Of a stretch of 64,000 nucleotides of DNA, positions 46,800 to 55,307 are shown piece after piece. The notes beneath the pieces were generated by a model. It saw only the letters and a program-made list of their open reading frames with translations, had not been told where the DNA came from and did no database searches. Within the stretch, counting starts at the first letter, position 1, and each line of letters begins with the position of its first letter. This DNA comes from Methylocella tundrae (GTDB lineage Bacteria > Pseudomonadota > Alphaproteobacteria > Rhizobiales > Beijerinckiaceae): contig NZ_CP139089.1 of assembly GCF_038024855.1 (NCBI RefSeq), positions 1,240,001 to 1,304,000 of the forward strand, written 5' to 3'. A program made the position numbers and the translations under genes.

Positions 46800-47180
46800 T
46801 CATGGCGAATTGGAGGCTTCCTCGCTGGTCAGGCGGGCAATCTTCAAAGTTGCAACGCCGGCCGAGATCATCCCAAGAGCTTCCGCCGCCCCCTTCGCGA
46901 GGTCAAGGCCGCGCCCGCGGACGAACGGGCCGCGATCGTTGATGCGCACGATCACTGAACGGCCAGTCGCGGGATTGGTGACCTGAAGCCGCGTGCCAAA
47001 TGGCAGAGTTCTGCTCGCGGCAGTAAAACCATCCTGATCGAAGCGTTCCCCCGACGCCGTCACAGCGCCTGATGAATAATATGATGCTGTAATAAGATAC
47101 TCATCATTTGCGCTAGCAATACAGGTCGTCAATTGCAACATACACGGAGCCATTAATGCGATTATACGTATACATCTCAA
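46800..47180 (-). CDS. RlpA-like double-psi beta-barrel protein
   Basis: The 126-residue protein has an N-terminal signal segment ([20 protein letters not shown]) with a Cys that could be a weak lipobox, then the RlpA domain: [38 protein letters not shown] and [19 protein letters not shown]. RlpA proteins bind or cut peptidoglycan free of stem peptides at septa. The protein is short, with no SPOR domain. Its 5' end is AT-richer than the neighbouring genes. Confidence 0.87.
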   Translation of the reverse strand: MRCIRIIALMAPCMLQLTTCIASANDEYLITASYYSSGAVTASGERFDQDGFTAASRTLPFGTRLQVTNPATGRSVIVRINDRGPFVRGRGLDLAKGAAEALGMISAGVATLKIARLTSEEASNSP

Positions 47181-47528
47181 TGCATCTACCCTTAATTATG
47201 ATCGATGCCGGGCAGATATATTTCGATTGTGGCCACACAACGATGTTTTTTTGGCCTCGTTAAGCTTTTTCCGGGTTTGAGAGGTCGAATCATGGCGCCC
47301 TGGAGCATGACGCCAAAAAGCGGAGGCCCGCTTTCGGACGACATTATGCTCGCAGCAGTTGAGAAGAGACGGATTTGGGACTTTGGACAGGATCGCGGCG
47401 CGATTTCGGCCAGATAAAGTTCGGGGCAATCAGCGCATTGAAGGCGCTTGACCCTCGCCGTCGCCGGAACGGCCTCGTCTTAATAAAGTCGCCGAGTTCC
47501 AAATTTCATTTGCGCCGCCACCATCTTG
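47181..47528. other. Intergenic region with a Rhizobiales-type palindrome
   Basis: About 350 bases between the RlpA-like gene and a small possible frame. It holds the palindrome listed at 47303-47351. Short frames here are unconvincing. Confidence 0.4.
47303..47351. repeat. Imperfect palindrome of a common Rhizobiales type
   Basis: The element begins GAGCATGACGCC and ends CATTATGCTC, with AAAAAGCGG and CCCGCTTTC as inner arms and CGGACGA near the right. It resembles a dispersed palindrome I recall from many Rhizobiales genomes. Only one copy is in the window. Confidence 0.65.
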
Positions 47529-47639
47529 ATGGCGCCAAGATCGCGCACAAGTTTCAGGAAAGCCGAGGCCGATTACGTCCAGCATCTCATGCAGCGCGTG
47601 ATCCTGATCGACGAAGATTTTTTCCCGGAAGAGGAATAG
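47529..47639 (+). CDS. Possible small acidic-tail protein or gene remnant
   Basis: A 36-residue frame reads MAPRSRTSFRKAEADYVQHL and ends VILIDEDFFPEEE. The tail looks like real protein rather than random GC-rich coding, but the ribosome site is poor and I know no match. It may be the end of a lost gene. It converges with the rhodanese gene. Confidence 0.25.
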   Translation: MAPRSRTSFRKAEADYVQHLMQRVILIDEDFFPEEE

Positions 47640-47656
47640 CTCGAGCCATCGAGCTC

Positions 47657-47989
47657 TCAGATCTCGACCTTTTCACCGCGCTGGGACCATTCCTGAAAGC
47701 CGCCCGGATAATGGGCGCAAACGTCGCCGCGGCCGAACAGACGGGCGAGGTCGAGGGCGGTCAGCGAGCGCTTGCCGGAACGGCAGGACAGCACGACGCG
47801 CTTGCCCGGCACATCCGGAAGCCTCGACGCATCAAAACTTTGCAGCGGATTTAGCGTTGCGCCTGGAATGTGGCCGGCGACGAATTCGTTCGGTTCGCGG
47901 ACATCGACGAGCAGAATGGAGCCGTCGGCCAATCCGAGTTTCAATTCCTCGATGTCTATATTTTCAACCTTGCCTGGCGTCAGCACCAT
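47657..47989 (-). CDS. Single-domain rhodanese
   Basis: The 110-residue protein has the rhodanese fold: LLVDVREPNEFVAGHIPGAT near the N-terminus and the active-site loop VVLSCRSGKRSLTALDLA with the persulfide-forming Cys, ending in YPGGFQEWSQRG. It probably carries sulfane sulfur. mobA follows on its upstream side with an 87-base gap; a link to molybdenum cofactor sulfur chemistry is possible but not shown. Confidence 0.9.
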   Translation of the reverse strand: MVLTPGKVENIDIEELKLGLADGSILLVDVREPNEFVAGHIPGATLNPLQSFDASRLPDVPGKRVVLSCRSGKRSLTALDLARLFGRGDVCAHYPGGFQEWSQRGEKVEI

Positions 47990-48076
47990 GACGAACCCTT
48001 CCGCGCCTGTCGCGCCCGCGTCTATTCTGTAAAGACATGATAGTTGTCCTGTTACGGACGGCTTATAAATTCCATT

Positions 48077-48721
48077 TTATTTGCCGGGAAGAGGAGAATT
48101 TTCCTGTTCGGCCGCCGCCGCGATCGCCTCGGCGGCGGCGAGGTCCGCCGGCTCATTCGCATTGAAGAAGGGATCCACAGGCGCCGCCGCCCAATCGGCA
48201 TAGGCAAGGCTGTAGCGTTGCGTGAAACGATCAATCTTGCGCACATCCTCCTCGATGAGCGCATGGCGCAGATCCTCCCGGATCGCGACGGGCCAGAGCG
48301 CGACGACAGGGTGCGCCGTCCCTCCCGAACGCGCGCAGGCAAGATCCGCCTTTGCATCGCTCCGCGCGACCTTGAGCCGTCTCACAAGATCGAGAGGCAG
48401 GAAGGGCGTGTCGGTTGGCGCGCTGACGGCGAGAGCGACATCGGGACGGTTCGCCGCGATCCAGTCGAGGCCGGCGAGAATGCCGGCGAGCGGTCCTTTG
48501 AAGCCGGGCGCATCATCGGCGACGATGGGAAGCTCATAGGCCGCGAATCGGCGGGGATCGCCATTGGCGTTCAGAACAAGGCCATCACATTGCGGCGCCA
48601 TCGCCGCGATGACGCGCTCCAGAATGGACGCCCCGCCAACCCGCCGCAGCGGCTTGTCGCCTCCGCCCATGCGCTCGGCGCGCCCGCCAGCGAGCAGTAT
48701 CCCGAAGCAGCGCTCAGTCAT
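48077..48721 (-). CDS. mobA: Molybdenum cofactor guanylyltransferase
   Basis: The 214-residue nucleotidyltransferase attaches GMP to molybdopterin to make the bis-MGD cofactor. The N-terminal motif [20 protein letters not shown] is the MobA signature; [18 protein letters not shown] holds the metal-binding Asp. mobB is not adjacent. Enzymes such as formate dehydrogenase or nitrate reductase would use the product. Confidence 0.93.
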   Translation of the reverse strand: MTERCFGILLAGGRAERMGGGDKPLRRVGGASILERVIAAMAPQCDGLVLNANGDPRRFAAYELPIVADDAPGFKGPLAGILAGLDWIAANRPDVALAVSAPTDTPFLPLDLVRRLKVARSDAKADLACARSGGTAHPVVALWPVAIREDLRHALIEEDVRKIDRFTQRYSLAYADWAAAPVDPFFNANEPADLAAAEAIAAAAEQENSPLPGK

Positions 48722-48876
48722 TTGGCAAGCTCGTTAGGCAGCTTGGAGTGAAGATTCATACGCAATCATTCGCTTTAGTTCCGGCATTTACGGTCTAACT
48801 CTCATATTCTATATGAGAGTTAGACGGCTATATTGGACCAAGTCGATCCGGACGATCGGGAAAACGGCGCCGCGGT

Positions 48877-49671
48877 TCAGAAGCGATACCAGAGCGCAGC
48901 GAGCGGACCAAGCTCGCGCCCCGTATTGACGCCCGCTACCGTAAAGAATGCGCCAATCTGGCCCGAAATAGACGGGGTAAAATCGTAGACGAGGCTTGTC
49001 TGCAGCTTGTCCCACAAGGATCTCGGAAAAGCGGCGCTCGCCCCGGTCTGGAGAGCGCCAAAATTTTGCAATAAGACAAGCACTTTCTCGATTGGGCGCA
49101 CGCCAAAAGTGAGGTCGAGACGCCATTCGCCCGGCTGGGATTGCGCAAAGAACCGATAGCCCCCTTCGGCGCTGACGAAGGCCGGGGCGGACCCGATCGT
49201 AAAGTTCGAGCCAATCATTCCACGCAGGTCGATCGAACCCGCGCGGCGTGGCTCGATGGCGCTATTGAAGGACGCGCCGGGGGTGAGCAAGACGGCCTGC
49301 AGCGAGGCAACGAGCCCATCCGATTGATAAAGCCCTATTCTGCCGCCAATCGCGCTTTCTCCAGCGCCATTGTAAGAAAGGGCGGGCGCGGGCTGGCGGA
49401 TCCGGTCATAGGCGGGCGAGGCCACCAAGGTCAGCCAATCGATGACGCCATATTCGATATAGGCCCCAAGTTCAAATTTGTCGTAGGACGGCACGGGGAT
49501 CAGATGGCCGTGCGAATCGAAGGCGCGGCTCGAGCCTGAAAAAGCCGCGCCGGCAATAATCTGCCCCTCCCCTGGCGGCATTAGCCAGGCTCCCGCCGAC
49601 GCGCCGCCGGCCGCCAGAATGACAAGGAGCCAAACGGCCAAAGCGCGCGCAAAGGGCAAGCCCACGCTCAC
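48877..49671 (-). CDS. Predicted outer-membrane beta-barrel protein
   Basis: The 264-residue protein starts with a signal peptide (ALAVWLLVILAAGGASAGAW). The mature part has alternating, Gly- and aromatic-rich strands such as KFELGAYIEYGVIDWLTLVA and GSAPAFVSAEGGYRFFAQ, and ends in ALWYRF with the terminal Phe expected of outer-membrane barrels. I do not recognise a named family. It may be a small channel or an uncharacterised barrel. It is monocistronic. Confidence 0.7.
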   Translation of the reverse strand: MSVGLPFARALAVWLLVILAAGGASAGAWLMPPGEGQIIAGAAFSGSSRAFDSHGHLIPVPSYDKFELGAYIEYGVIDWLTLVASPAYDRIRQPAPALSYNGAGESAIGGRIGLYQSDGLVASLQAVLLTPGASFNSAIEPRRAGSIDLRGMIGSNFTIGSAPAFVSAEGGYRFFAQSQPGEWRLDLTFGVRPIEKVLVLLQNFGALQTGASAAFPRSLWDKLQTSLVYDFTPSISGQIGAFFTVAGVNTGRELGPLAALWYRF

Positions 49672-49989
49672 AAGGCCAAGGACAGGCGCGCGTTGAACGT
49701 CACGCCGCTGATACGCGATTTACGCAAGGAACACCCGGGTACGCAGGCGACTATGCAATAAAACATATCAACAAATGTCAGGCTACAGTTTAAGCGCAGG
49801 CTTTGGCTTAATCGAGCAGATGCTGAACAATTGCTTATCTTGTGGCGCTCAAGGCTGTGCGCCACAAGCTTGACTGTCCGGGCGGACGAGCCTAGCCCGA
49901 TGCAACAATTTGACGCGAAGCGGCATTCGGCCCCCCGTGAGATCATACGTTATGGCCGGGCGCTCGAAGCCCGCAAAGGATGATTGGAT
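49672..49989. other. Intergenic region between the barrel gene and the HAD gene
   Basis: About 320 bases between divergent genes. AAAGGA at 49975-49980 is the ribosome site of the HAD gene. The AT-richer stretch at 49750-49840 probably contains promoters. No gene seen. Confidence 0.4.
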
Positions 49990-50907
49990 TTGCCTCGACT
50001 GATCGCCGGCTTGAGCGAACTCGCGGAAGGCTACGACGTCGTTTTGAGCGATGTCTGGGGCGTCGTTCACAATGGCGCCGTCGCGTTCGACGCCGCAACG
50101 GAGGCGCTGTCGCGCTTTCGCGCTAAAGGCGGGGCGGTCGTTCTGATCACGAACTCGCCGGCGCCCAGCCGCATCGTCGCCGCGCAATTCGCCGAGCTCG
50201 GCGGCCGCGGTGAAGCATACGACGCCATCGTATCATCCGGCGACGTGACTGTTTCGCTTCTCATGGAGCGCGCGGGCCAGAGCCTGTTCCATATTGGCGC
50301 GGCGGAGGAAACAGGTCTCTTCGAGGAGGTCGCCGCATTGCGCGGCGAGGCGCCGCGCCAGGCGCCGATAGAAAGCGCCGATTTCGTCCTTTGCACCGGC
50401 TTCATCGATTTCTGGCGCGAGACGCCGCAGGATTATGACGCAAGGCTGAAACGCATCTTCGAGCGCGGCCTCGATTTTCTTTGCGCAAATCCGGATCTCG
50501 TGGTCGAGGTCGACGGCGTTTTGTCCTATTGCGCGGGGGCGATCGCCGATCGCTATCAGCGCCTTGGCGGCAAGGTCATCCAGGCCGGCAAACCCTTTGC
50601 TCCGATCTACGAGCGGGCGCTCGATCTCGCCAACGCTGCGAGAGGCGGCAAGGTCAGGCGATCGCGCGTGCTCGCCATCGGCGACGCCATGCGCACGGAC
50701 ATTCGCGGCGCCGCCGAGCAGGGTTTCGACAGCCTCCTTGTCACATCAGGCATTCACCGCGACGAATTGCACCGCGACGAATTGCACCGCGATGAAGTGC
50801 ACCGCCGCGCCGAGGAAGTCGACGAACTCGACGTCGCGGCGCTACGCCAGTTCGTCGAAGCGGCGGGCCTGCGCCCAACCGCCGCGATCACGAGACTCAT
50901 TTGGTAG
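49990..50907 (+). CDS. HAD-superfamily hydrolase, TIGR01459 type
   Basis: The protein of about 305 residues has the NagD-like HAD pattern: VVLSDVWGVVHNGAVAFDAA with the nucleophile Asp, VVLITNSPAPS, a cap region, and RVLAIGDAMRTDIRGAAEQG near the C-terminus. The alphaproteobacterial group with the VWGVVHNG motif has no known substrate. The TTG at 49990 is 9 bases behind AAAGGA and gives the family N-terminus; a TTG two codons upstream is too close. Near the C-terminus a 15-base tandem repeat inserts HRDEL-like units. Confidence 0.85.
   Translation: MPRLIAGLSELAEGYDVVLSDVWGVVHNGAVAFDAATEALSRFRAKGGAVVLITNSPAPSRIVAAQFAELGGRGEAYDAIVSSGDVTVSLLMERAGQSLFHIGAAEETGLFEEVAALRGEAPRQAPIESADFVLCTGFIDFWRETPQDYDARLKRIFERGLDFLCANPDLVVEVDGVLSYCAGAIADRYQRLGGKVIQAGKPFAPIYERALDLANAARGGKVRRSRVLAIGDAMRTDIRGAAEQGFDSLLVTSGIHRDELHRDELHRDEVHRRAEEVDELDVAALRQFVEAAGLRPTAAITRLIW
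50755..50799. repeat. 15-base tandem repeat inside the HAD gene
   Basis: Three units (CACCGCGACGAATTG twice, then CACCGCGATGAAGTG) code for HRDEL, HRDEL and HRDEV in frame. A fourth, degenerate start (CACCGC) follows. The protein thus gains a charged stretch without a frame change. Confidence 0.9.
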
Positions 50908-51078
50908 GAGCGAAGGTGAAAGCGCTCAAGAACTTGACGAAGACTGGCGCTCGCGGCAGGTTCGCGCCTCTTTGGAGCGGCGCGCCTTTGACGCATATGT
51001 CGCAGTTTCGGGTTGAGCGCGGCCGTCCCCCCGGCGCAGGCGCGCGGGAGCCCAAGCGCATTGAGGTGGTCTGACTCA

Positions 51079-52056
51079 TTGGCCGATCCCCGCCCCTCCA
51101 AAAATTTCGTTCTCGCCACCGACCCCGCCGCGCCGCCGCCGGGGCTTGAAGGGGCCGTCGTCGCCATCGGCAATTTCGATGGCGTCCATCGCGGCCATGT
51201 CGCGGTCATCCGACGGGCCGAGGCGCTGGCGCAGAAACTTGGCCGTCCTTGCGCCGTGCTGACCTTCGAGCCCCATCCGACCGATTTCTTTCGCGGCGAA
51301 AAGACCATATTCCGCCTCGCCCCGATGCAGGCGAAGGCAAAATCGCTGGAGCGGCTTGGCATAGACGGGATGATCGTCATCACCTTCGACGCCGCTTTGG
51401 CGAGTCTCACCGCCGAACAATTCATCGCCGAGATATTGCTGCGCCGCCTTGGCGTGCGCGCGGTGGTCGCTGGTTATGATTTCCATTTTGGCGCGGGGCG
51501 CAAAGGCACGCCGGTTTTTCTGAAACAATCCGGGGAACGCCACGGCTTCCTCGTCGAGATCGTCGAGCGCGTCAGCGCCGTCGGGAGCGAGGCCGACGAG
51601 GCGGCCTCTTCGACGGCGACCAGAGCGGCGCTCGAGGCTGGCGACGTCGAACATGCGGCCCATTTGCTCGGGCATCCCTTTTCCATCATGGGCGAGGTCC
51701 TGCACGGTCAAAAGCTCGGCCGCGCGCTCGGCTTCCCCACCGCCAATCTTTTGCCCGAGCCAAGCTGCCGCCTGCGCCACGGCATCTATGCCGTTCGCGT
51801 CGAGGTTGACGATGCGCTCTACAGCGGAGTCGCAAGCTTCGGCCGCCGCCCGACCGTCGACAATGGCTCACCGCTGCTCGAGGCCTATCTGTTCGATTTT
51901 TCCGAAGATCTTTACGGCAAGACGATCGAAGTGTCTTTCATTGGCTGGATCAGGCCGGAGGAGAAGTTTTCCTCCCTCGACGCGCTGAAGGCGCAGATCG
52001 CGGCGGATGCCGAGCAGGCCAAACAGATGCTTCGAGTTGATATTGCAAAGGGCTGA
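51079..52056 (+). CDS. ribF: Riboflavin kinase/FAD synthetase
   Basis: The protein of about 325 residues makes FMN and then FAD. The N-terminal FAD synthetase part has VVAIGNFDGVHRGHVAVIRR and FHFGAGRKGTPVFLKQSGER. The C-terminal kinase part has GRALGFPTANLLPEPSCRLR, HGIYAVRVEV and ISFGRR-like SFGRRPTVDNG. The TTG at 51079 has GAGGTGG 9 bases upstream, which makes it a better start than frames further up. ileS, a common downstream neighbour, is not present. Confidence 0.94.
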   Translation: MADPRPSKNFVLATDPAAPPPGLEGAVVAIGNFDGVHRGHVAVIRRAEALAQKLGRPCAVLTFEPHPTDFFRGEKTIFRLAPMQAKAKSLERLGIDGMIVITFDAALASLTAEQFIAEILLRRLGVRAVVAGYDFHFGAGRKGTPVFLKQSGERHGFLVEIVERVSAVGSEADEAASSTATRAALEAGDVEHAAHLLGHPFSIMGEVLHGQKLGRALGFPTANLLPEPSCRLRHGIYAVRVEVDDALYSGVASFGRRPTVDNGSPLLEAYLFDFSEDLYGKTIEVSFIGWIRPEEKFSSLDALKAQIAADAEQAKQMLRVDIAKG

Positions 52057-52753
52057 AACGCCCTCCGGCGTGTTCCCTTTTTCAGGCCGCCCGCCGAAGG
52101 GCCGGTGGAAATCGTCAAACTCAAGGCGGCCCACGATGCGGCATACCCGATGAATCAGACGGGTCTCGCAATTGGACCTAATTTCGTCATCCGGCGAGAA
52201 GCTTTGAAAAAGTATTTTCTTTGCGTGTCCGGCGAAATGTCGAAAGTAGCGACGCGGCCTAACAAAGCCCAACACTGGAATATGCATGAAACTTGCGTAG
52301 CGCACTTTGGGAGTTCGAAGGCGGCGGCAGGCGACCAGCCTGCTAAATCCATCAAAAGAGCCTGGCGGCCATTTCCAGGAGGGCTGTCGATCTCCCTTTC
52401 AGTGAAGGCTTTACTCGACGAAACAGATTTCGACTTACTTTGAGGATCAGGCACAATCCGCAAGAAGTAATAGTTCAATCTTAAGGCAAGTATCATGTGC
52501 ATATTGGCTTATGCATGATCATGACTGTGACGCCTCAGGGTCATCATTCTGTCGGCTTTCGATGCCTGCCCCCTATATACTCGCCGGAGAAGACTTTGCC
52601 GCCAACGTAGAAGGCTGCAGGCATTGCTTCAAACCGGGAGTTCGTGTACAAACTCATCGGGGTGTTTGTAATCAGGCGCGGCCGCGAAATCTGTTTGCGG
52701 CCAGACTGCCGGACAGCCTCATCCAATTCAATCCGGCAAACGGATAGTACTCT
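52057..52753. other. Long intergenic region after ribF
   Basis: About 700 bases without a convincing gene, AT-richer toward its right end. A plus-strand frame at 52105-52443 begins with GTG near GAAGGG, but its translation is not like any family I know and its composition does not look coding. It could be a remnant of a lost gene. Confidence 0.4.
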
Positions 52754-53938
52754 ATGATCATATTGCACATCATACCGTCCGTAAATCCGGTCTCCGGCGG
52801 TCCGATCGAGGGCATTTTCACCTCCGCCCCGATCCTGAGACAGCAGGGATGCGATCGCGAAATATTATCTCTCGACATGCCCGATGATCCCTGGGTCAAA
52901 TCCTGTCCGGTGCCTGTCTATCCAATGGGCGTCAGCACTCCAAAATATCAGTCCTGGCGGAAGAAAATCCCCTGGCTGCGGCATGGTTACAGCCCGGAGT
53001 TTTCGCCCTGGCTGAAAGAAAACATCAAGCGCTATGACGCAATTATCATCAACGGGCTGTGGAATTTCACGTCATTTGCCGCGCGGGGAGCGCTCGCAGA
53101 AACGGGCGCTCGCTATTTCGTCTATACGCACGGGATGCTCGATCCCTATTTCAACAGGGTTTCGCCGCTGAAGGCGCTGTTCAAGCAGCTTCTGTGGTGG
53201 GTCAGCGAAGGCCGTCTCGTCAACAACGCCACAGCCGTGATGTTCGTCTCAGAGGAAGAACGGGCGCTTGCGCCCAAATCCTTCTGGCCCTATCGCGCCA
53301 AGAGCCGGGTCGTGCCTTACGGCATCGTGGACGCGCCCGGCGATGCGGAGGCCCAGGTCAAGATGTTCCGCGCCGCCTGTCCGGGCGTCGCCGATCGCAG
53401 ATACATTCTGTTCCTCAGCCGGATTCATCCCAAGAAGGGCTGTGATCTGCTTGTCGAGGCCTTCGCCAAAATCGCGGCGAAGGATCCCGATCTCGATCTT
53501 GTCATAGCCGGACCCGATTCAGTCGGCTCGGTCGCTAAATTACGGGAGACGGCGGCGAGACTGGGCGTCGCGAGCCGCATCCATTGGCCGGGCATGCTGA
53601 AGGGCGATTTGAAATGGGGCGCCTTCCACGCCGCGGAGGCCTTTGTTCTGCCCTCGCATCAGGAAAACTTCGGCATTGTCGTCGCGGAAGCTCTCGCCTG
53701 CCGCAAGCCCGTTCTGACCACCTTTCGTGTGGCGACTTGGCGGGAAGTGGCCGAATATCACGCGGGCTTCATCGAAAACGACGATCTGAATGGAATTACC
53801 CGTCTCCTCGATCAGTTCGTAAGCCTCTCGGCCCAGGAAAAGCAGGAGATGAGCGCGAGAGCGCGGAACGCCTATGTCGATAAGTTCGATATCGCGACAA
53901 TGGCGCCCCAGCTGATCGAGGCGTTTCGCACGTCCTGA
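52754..53938 (+). CDS. Family 4 glycosyltransferase
   Basis: The 394-residue GT-B protein begins MIILHIIPSVNPVSGGPIEG. Other landmarks are ARYFVYTHGMLDPYFNR, VVPYGIVDAP, the donor-side YILFLSRIHPKKGCDLLVEA and PSHQENFGIVVAEALACRKP, where E-x7-E is intact. It is a retaining transferase of the kind used for exopolysaccharide or O-chain assembly. The HGMLDPYF motif is common in transferases of such clusters, but there are no partner polymerase or flippase genes nearby. The ribosome site is weak. Confidence 0.88.
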   Translation: MIILHIIPSVNPVSGGPIEGIFTSAPILRQQGCDREILSLDMPDDPWVKSCPVPVYPMGVSTPKYQSWRKKIPWLRHGYSPEFSPWLKENIKRYDAIIINGLWNFTSFAARGALAETGARYFVYTHGMLDPYFNRVSPLKALFKQLLWWVSEGRLVNNATAVMFVSEEERALAPKSFWPYRAKSRVVPYGIVDAPGDAEAQVKMFRAACPGVADRRYILFLSRIHPKKGCDLLVEAFAKIAAKDPDLDLVIAGPDSVGSVAKLRETAARLGVASRIHWPGMLKGDLKWGAFHAAEAFVLPSHQENFGIVVAEALACRKPVLTTFRVATWREVAEYHAGFIENDDLNGITRLLDQFVSLSAQEKQEMSARARNAYVDKFDIATMAPQLIEAFRTS

Positions 53939-54137
53939 GCCGCCTCTTGATATTTCAGCTTCGACGCCCTTAAACCGGCCCCGGCGGCGCAATATTGCTT
54001 TCTATGCAAGCCTTGTCCCGGCCTCCAAAAGAGCAGCGCGCGGGACGAAGCTCAATCGTAATCGGGATTGACACGTAGCGGGGCTTTGTCCGACCTTTAG
54101 AAAATTGGTTGCGACCCTTTAAGGGGGGAAGCCGCAC

Positions 54138-55124
54138 ATGAGAACCGTCGTCTGTCCAGGCCTCGGTCGAGATGTTTCCGTATTGGGTTTTGGCTGCGCC
54201 TCGCTTGGATCGCGCATGTCGGAGGCGCAATCGCGGCGTGTGCTTGATTACGCTTTCGAGCGCGGCGTCAACTGGTTCGACGTCGCGCCTCCCCATGGTG
54301 ATGGCGAGGCAGAGACGATCCTTGGGCATTTTCTGTCGGGGCGCCGCGACCGGGCTGTTGTATCGACCCGTATCGGCGTTGCCCGCCCCTCGTTGTCGCC
54401 GGTCATGCACTTCATCGGCGCCATTAAGCGAAGCGCCTTAAACGCCTTTCCTGGAATATCCGCACTCGCCTTCGGCAGGATGAAATTAATTAGGCAGCGA
54501 GAGCCGCTGCGCGCGGAGTCGATCGAACCCTCCGTCGTCGAAAGTCTGCGGCGCCTGCAAACCGACTATATCGATGTGCTCGCGCTGCAGGATCCGACGC
54601 CTGAGGACTGCGGAAATCCGGCGATCCTCGCGGCGCTCCAGCATGTCGTCGACAAGGGCTATGTCCGATGCCTGTCGATCATCGGCGATCCCGACGCGAT
54701 CGAGGCGGCGCGCGCGCATCCGATCTTCGCGATCGTTCAGTTCCGCAGCAATCCTTTTCACCGGACGGTCGAGCGCGTTCGTTCGACGCCGCCGAGCGCC
54801 GCGGAGGCGTTTTTTGTTCTTCAGAGCGCCTTTGGCGGCGGAGCCTATGAGCGCCTGTCCCATTTGCTGGTCGGCGATGGCGGCCGTCTCGCCTCGCTTG
54901 CGTCCCAACTCGCCTACGGTCCGCCATTCATGGCAAGCGAAATTCTGATCGATTATGCTTTCGGCAATAATCCGAAGGGCGTCGTTGTCGTCGCCATGTC
55001 TCAGCCGGCGCACATCGAACTGAACTGTGCGAGGGCTTCGCGGGCGCCGCGCACGGATGTCGTGGAGTTCGTCAACAAGACCGTTCTCGCTTCGCCGGCC
55101 GCCAAGATGCCGCCCCACTTTTAA
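54138..55124 (+). CDS. Aldo/keto-reductase-fold protein with lost tetrad
   Basis: The 328-residue protein is clearly of the AKR fold (LGFGCASLGSRMSEAQSRRV, VNWFDVAPPHGDGEAETI, ADYID-like TDYIDVLALQDPTPEDCG). But only the Asp of the catalytic tetrad remains. Tyr is His (PPHG instead of xxYG), Lys is Arg (VVSTRIG), and His is Gln (LALQDP). It probably does not reduce carbonyls and may be a binding or regulatory protein, or it may use altered chemistry. The C-terminal cofactor region (VVVVAMSQPAHIELNC) is also changed. AGGGGGGAAG precedes the ATG. It follows a glycosyltransferase by 200 bases. Confidence 0.8.
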   Translation: MRTVVCPGLGRDVSVLGFGCASLGSRMSEAQSRRVLDYAFERGVNWFDVAPPHGDGEAETILGHFLSGRRDRAVVSTRIGVARPSLSPVMHFIGAIKRSALNAFPGISALAFGRMKLIRQREPLRAESIEPSVVESLRRLQTDYIDVLALQDPTPEDCGNPAILAALQHVVDKGYVRCLSIIGDPDAIEAARAHPIFAIVQFRSNPFHRTVERVRSTPPSAAEAFFVLQSAFGGGAYERLSHLLVGDGGRLASLASQLAYGPPFMASEILIDYAFGNNPKGVVVVAMSQPAHIELNCARASRAPRTDVVEFVNKTVLASPAAKMPPHF

Positions 55125-55130
55125 GCCGCC

Positions 55131-55247
55131 GAGAGCGCTCTCCGATCGAATGGAGTCATTCGATCGATCAGAAATCGCTCCAGATTCAAAAGCTTGAGCA
55201 TATTCTTGTCGATCAGATCGAACCGATCTGATCGGAATATCCTCTAG
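55131..55247. repeat. Dispersed palindromic repeat, copy D
   Basis: A complete copy in the opposite orientation to 16362-16482. It reads GAGCGCT, the small stem around GGAGTC (a GANTC site), CAGAAATCGCTC, then the long hairpin with arms GAGCATATTC and GGAATATCCTC and inner stem GATCAGATCG/CGATCTGATC around AAC. It begins 7 bases after the stop of the reductase-fold gene and so should lie in its 3' untranslated RNA. Confidence 0.9.
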
Positions 55248-55307
55248 GTGTGAGAGCGGACGACTCTGGGTCGCGTTCCTGTTTCCCGCATCATGCCCTG
55301 TCGCCGC

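Noticed and set aside
52105..52443. A 112-codon plus-strand frame after ribF
   Set aside because: A GTG start is near GAAGGG, but composition and sequence do not look like a real protein. It is mentioned only as a possible remnant.
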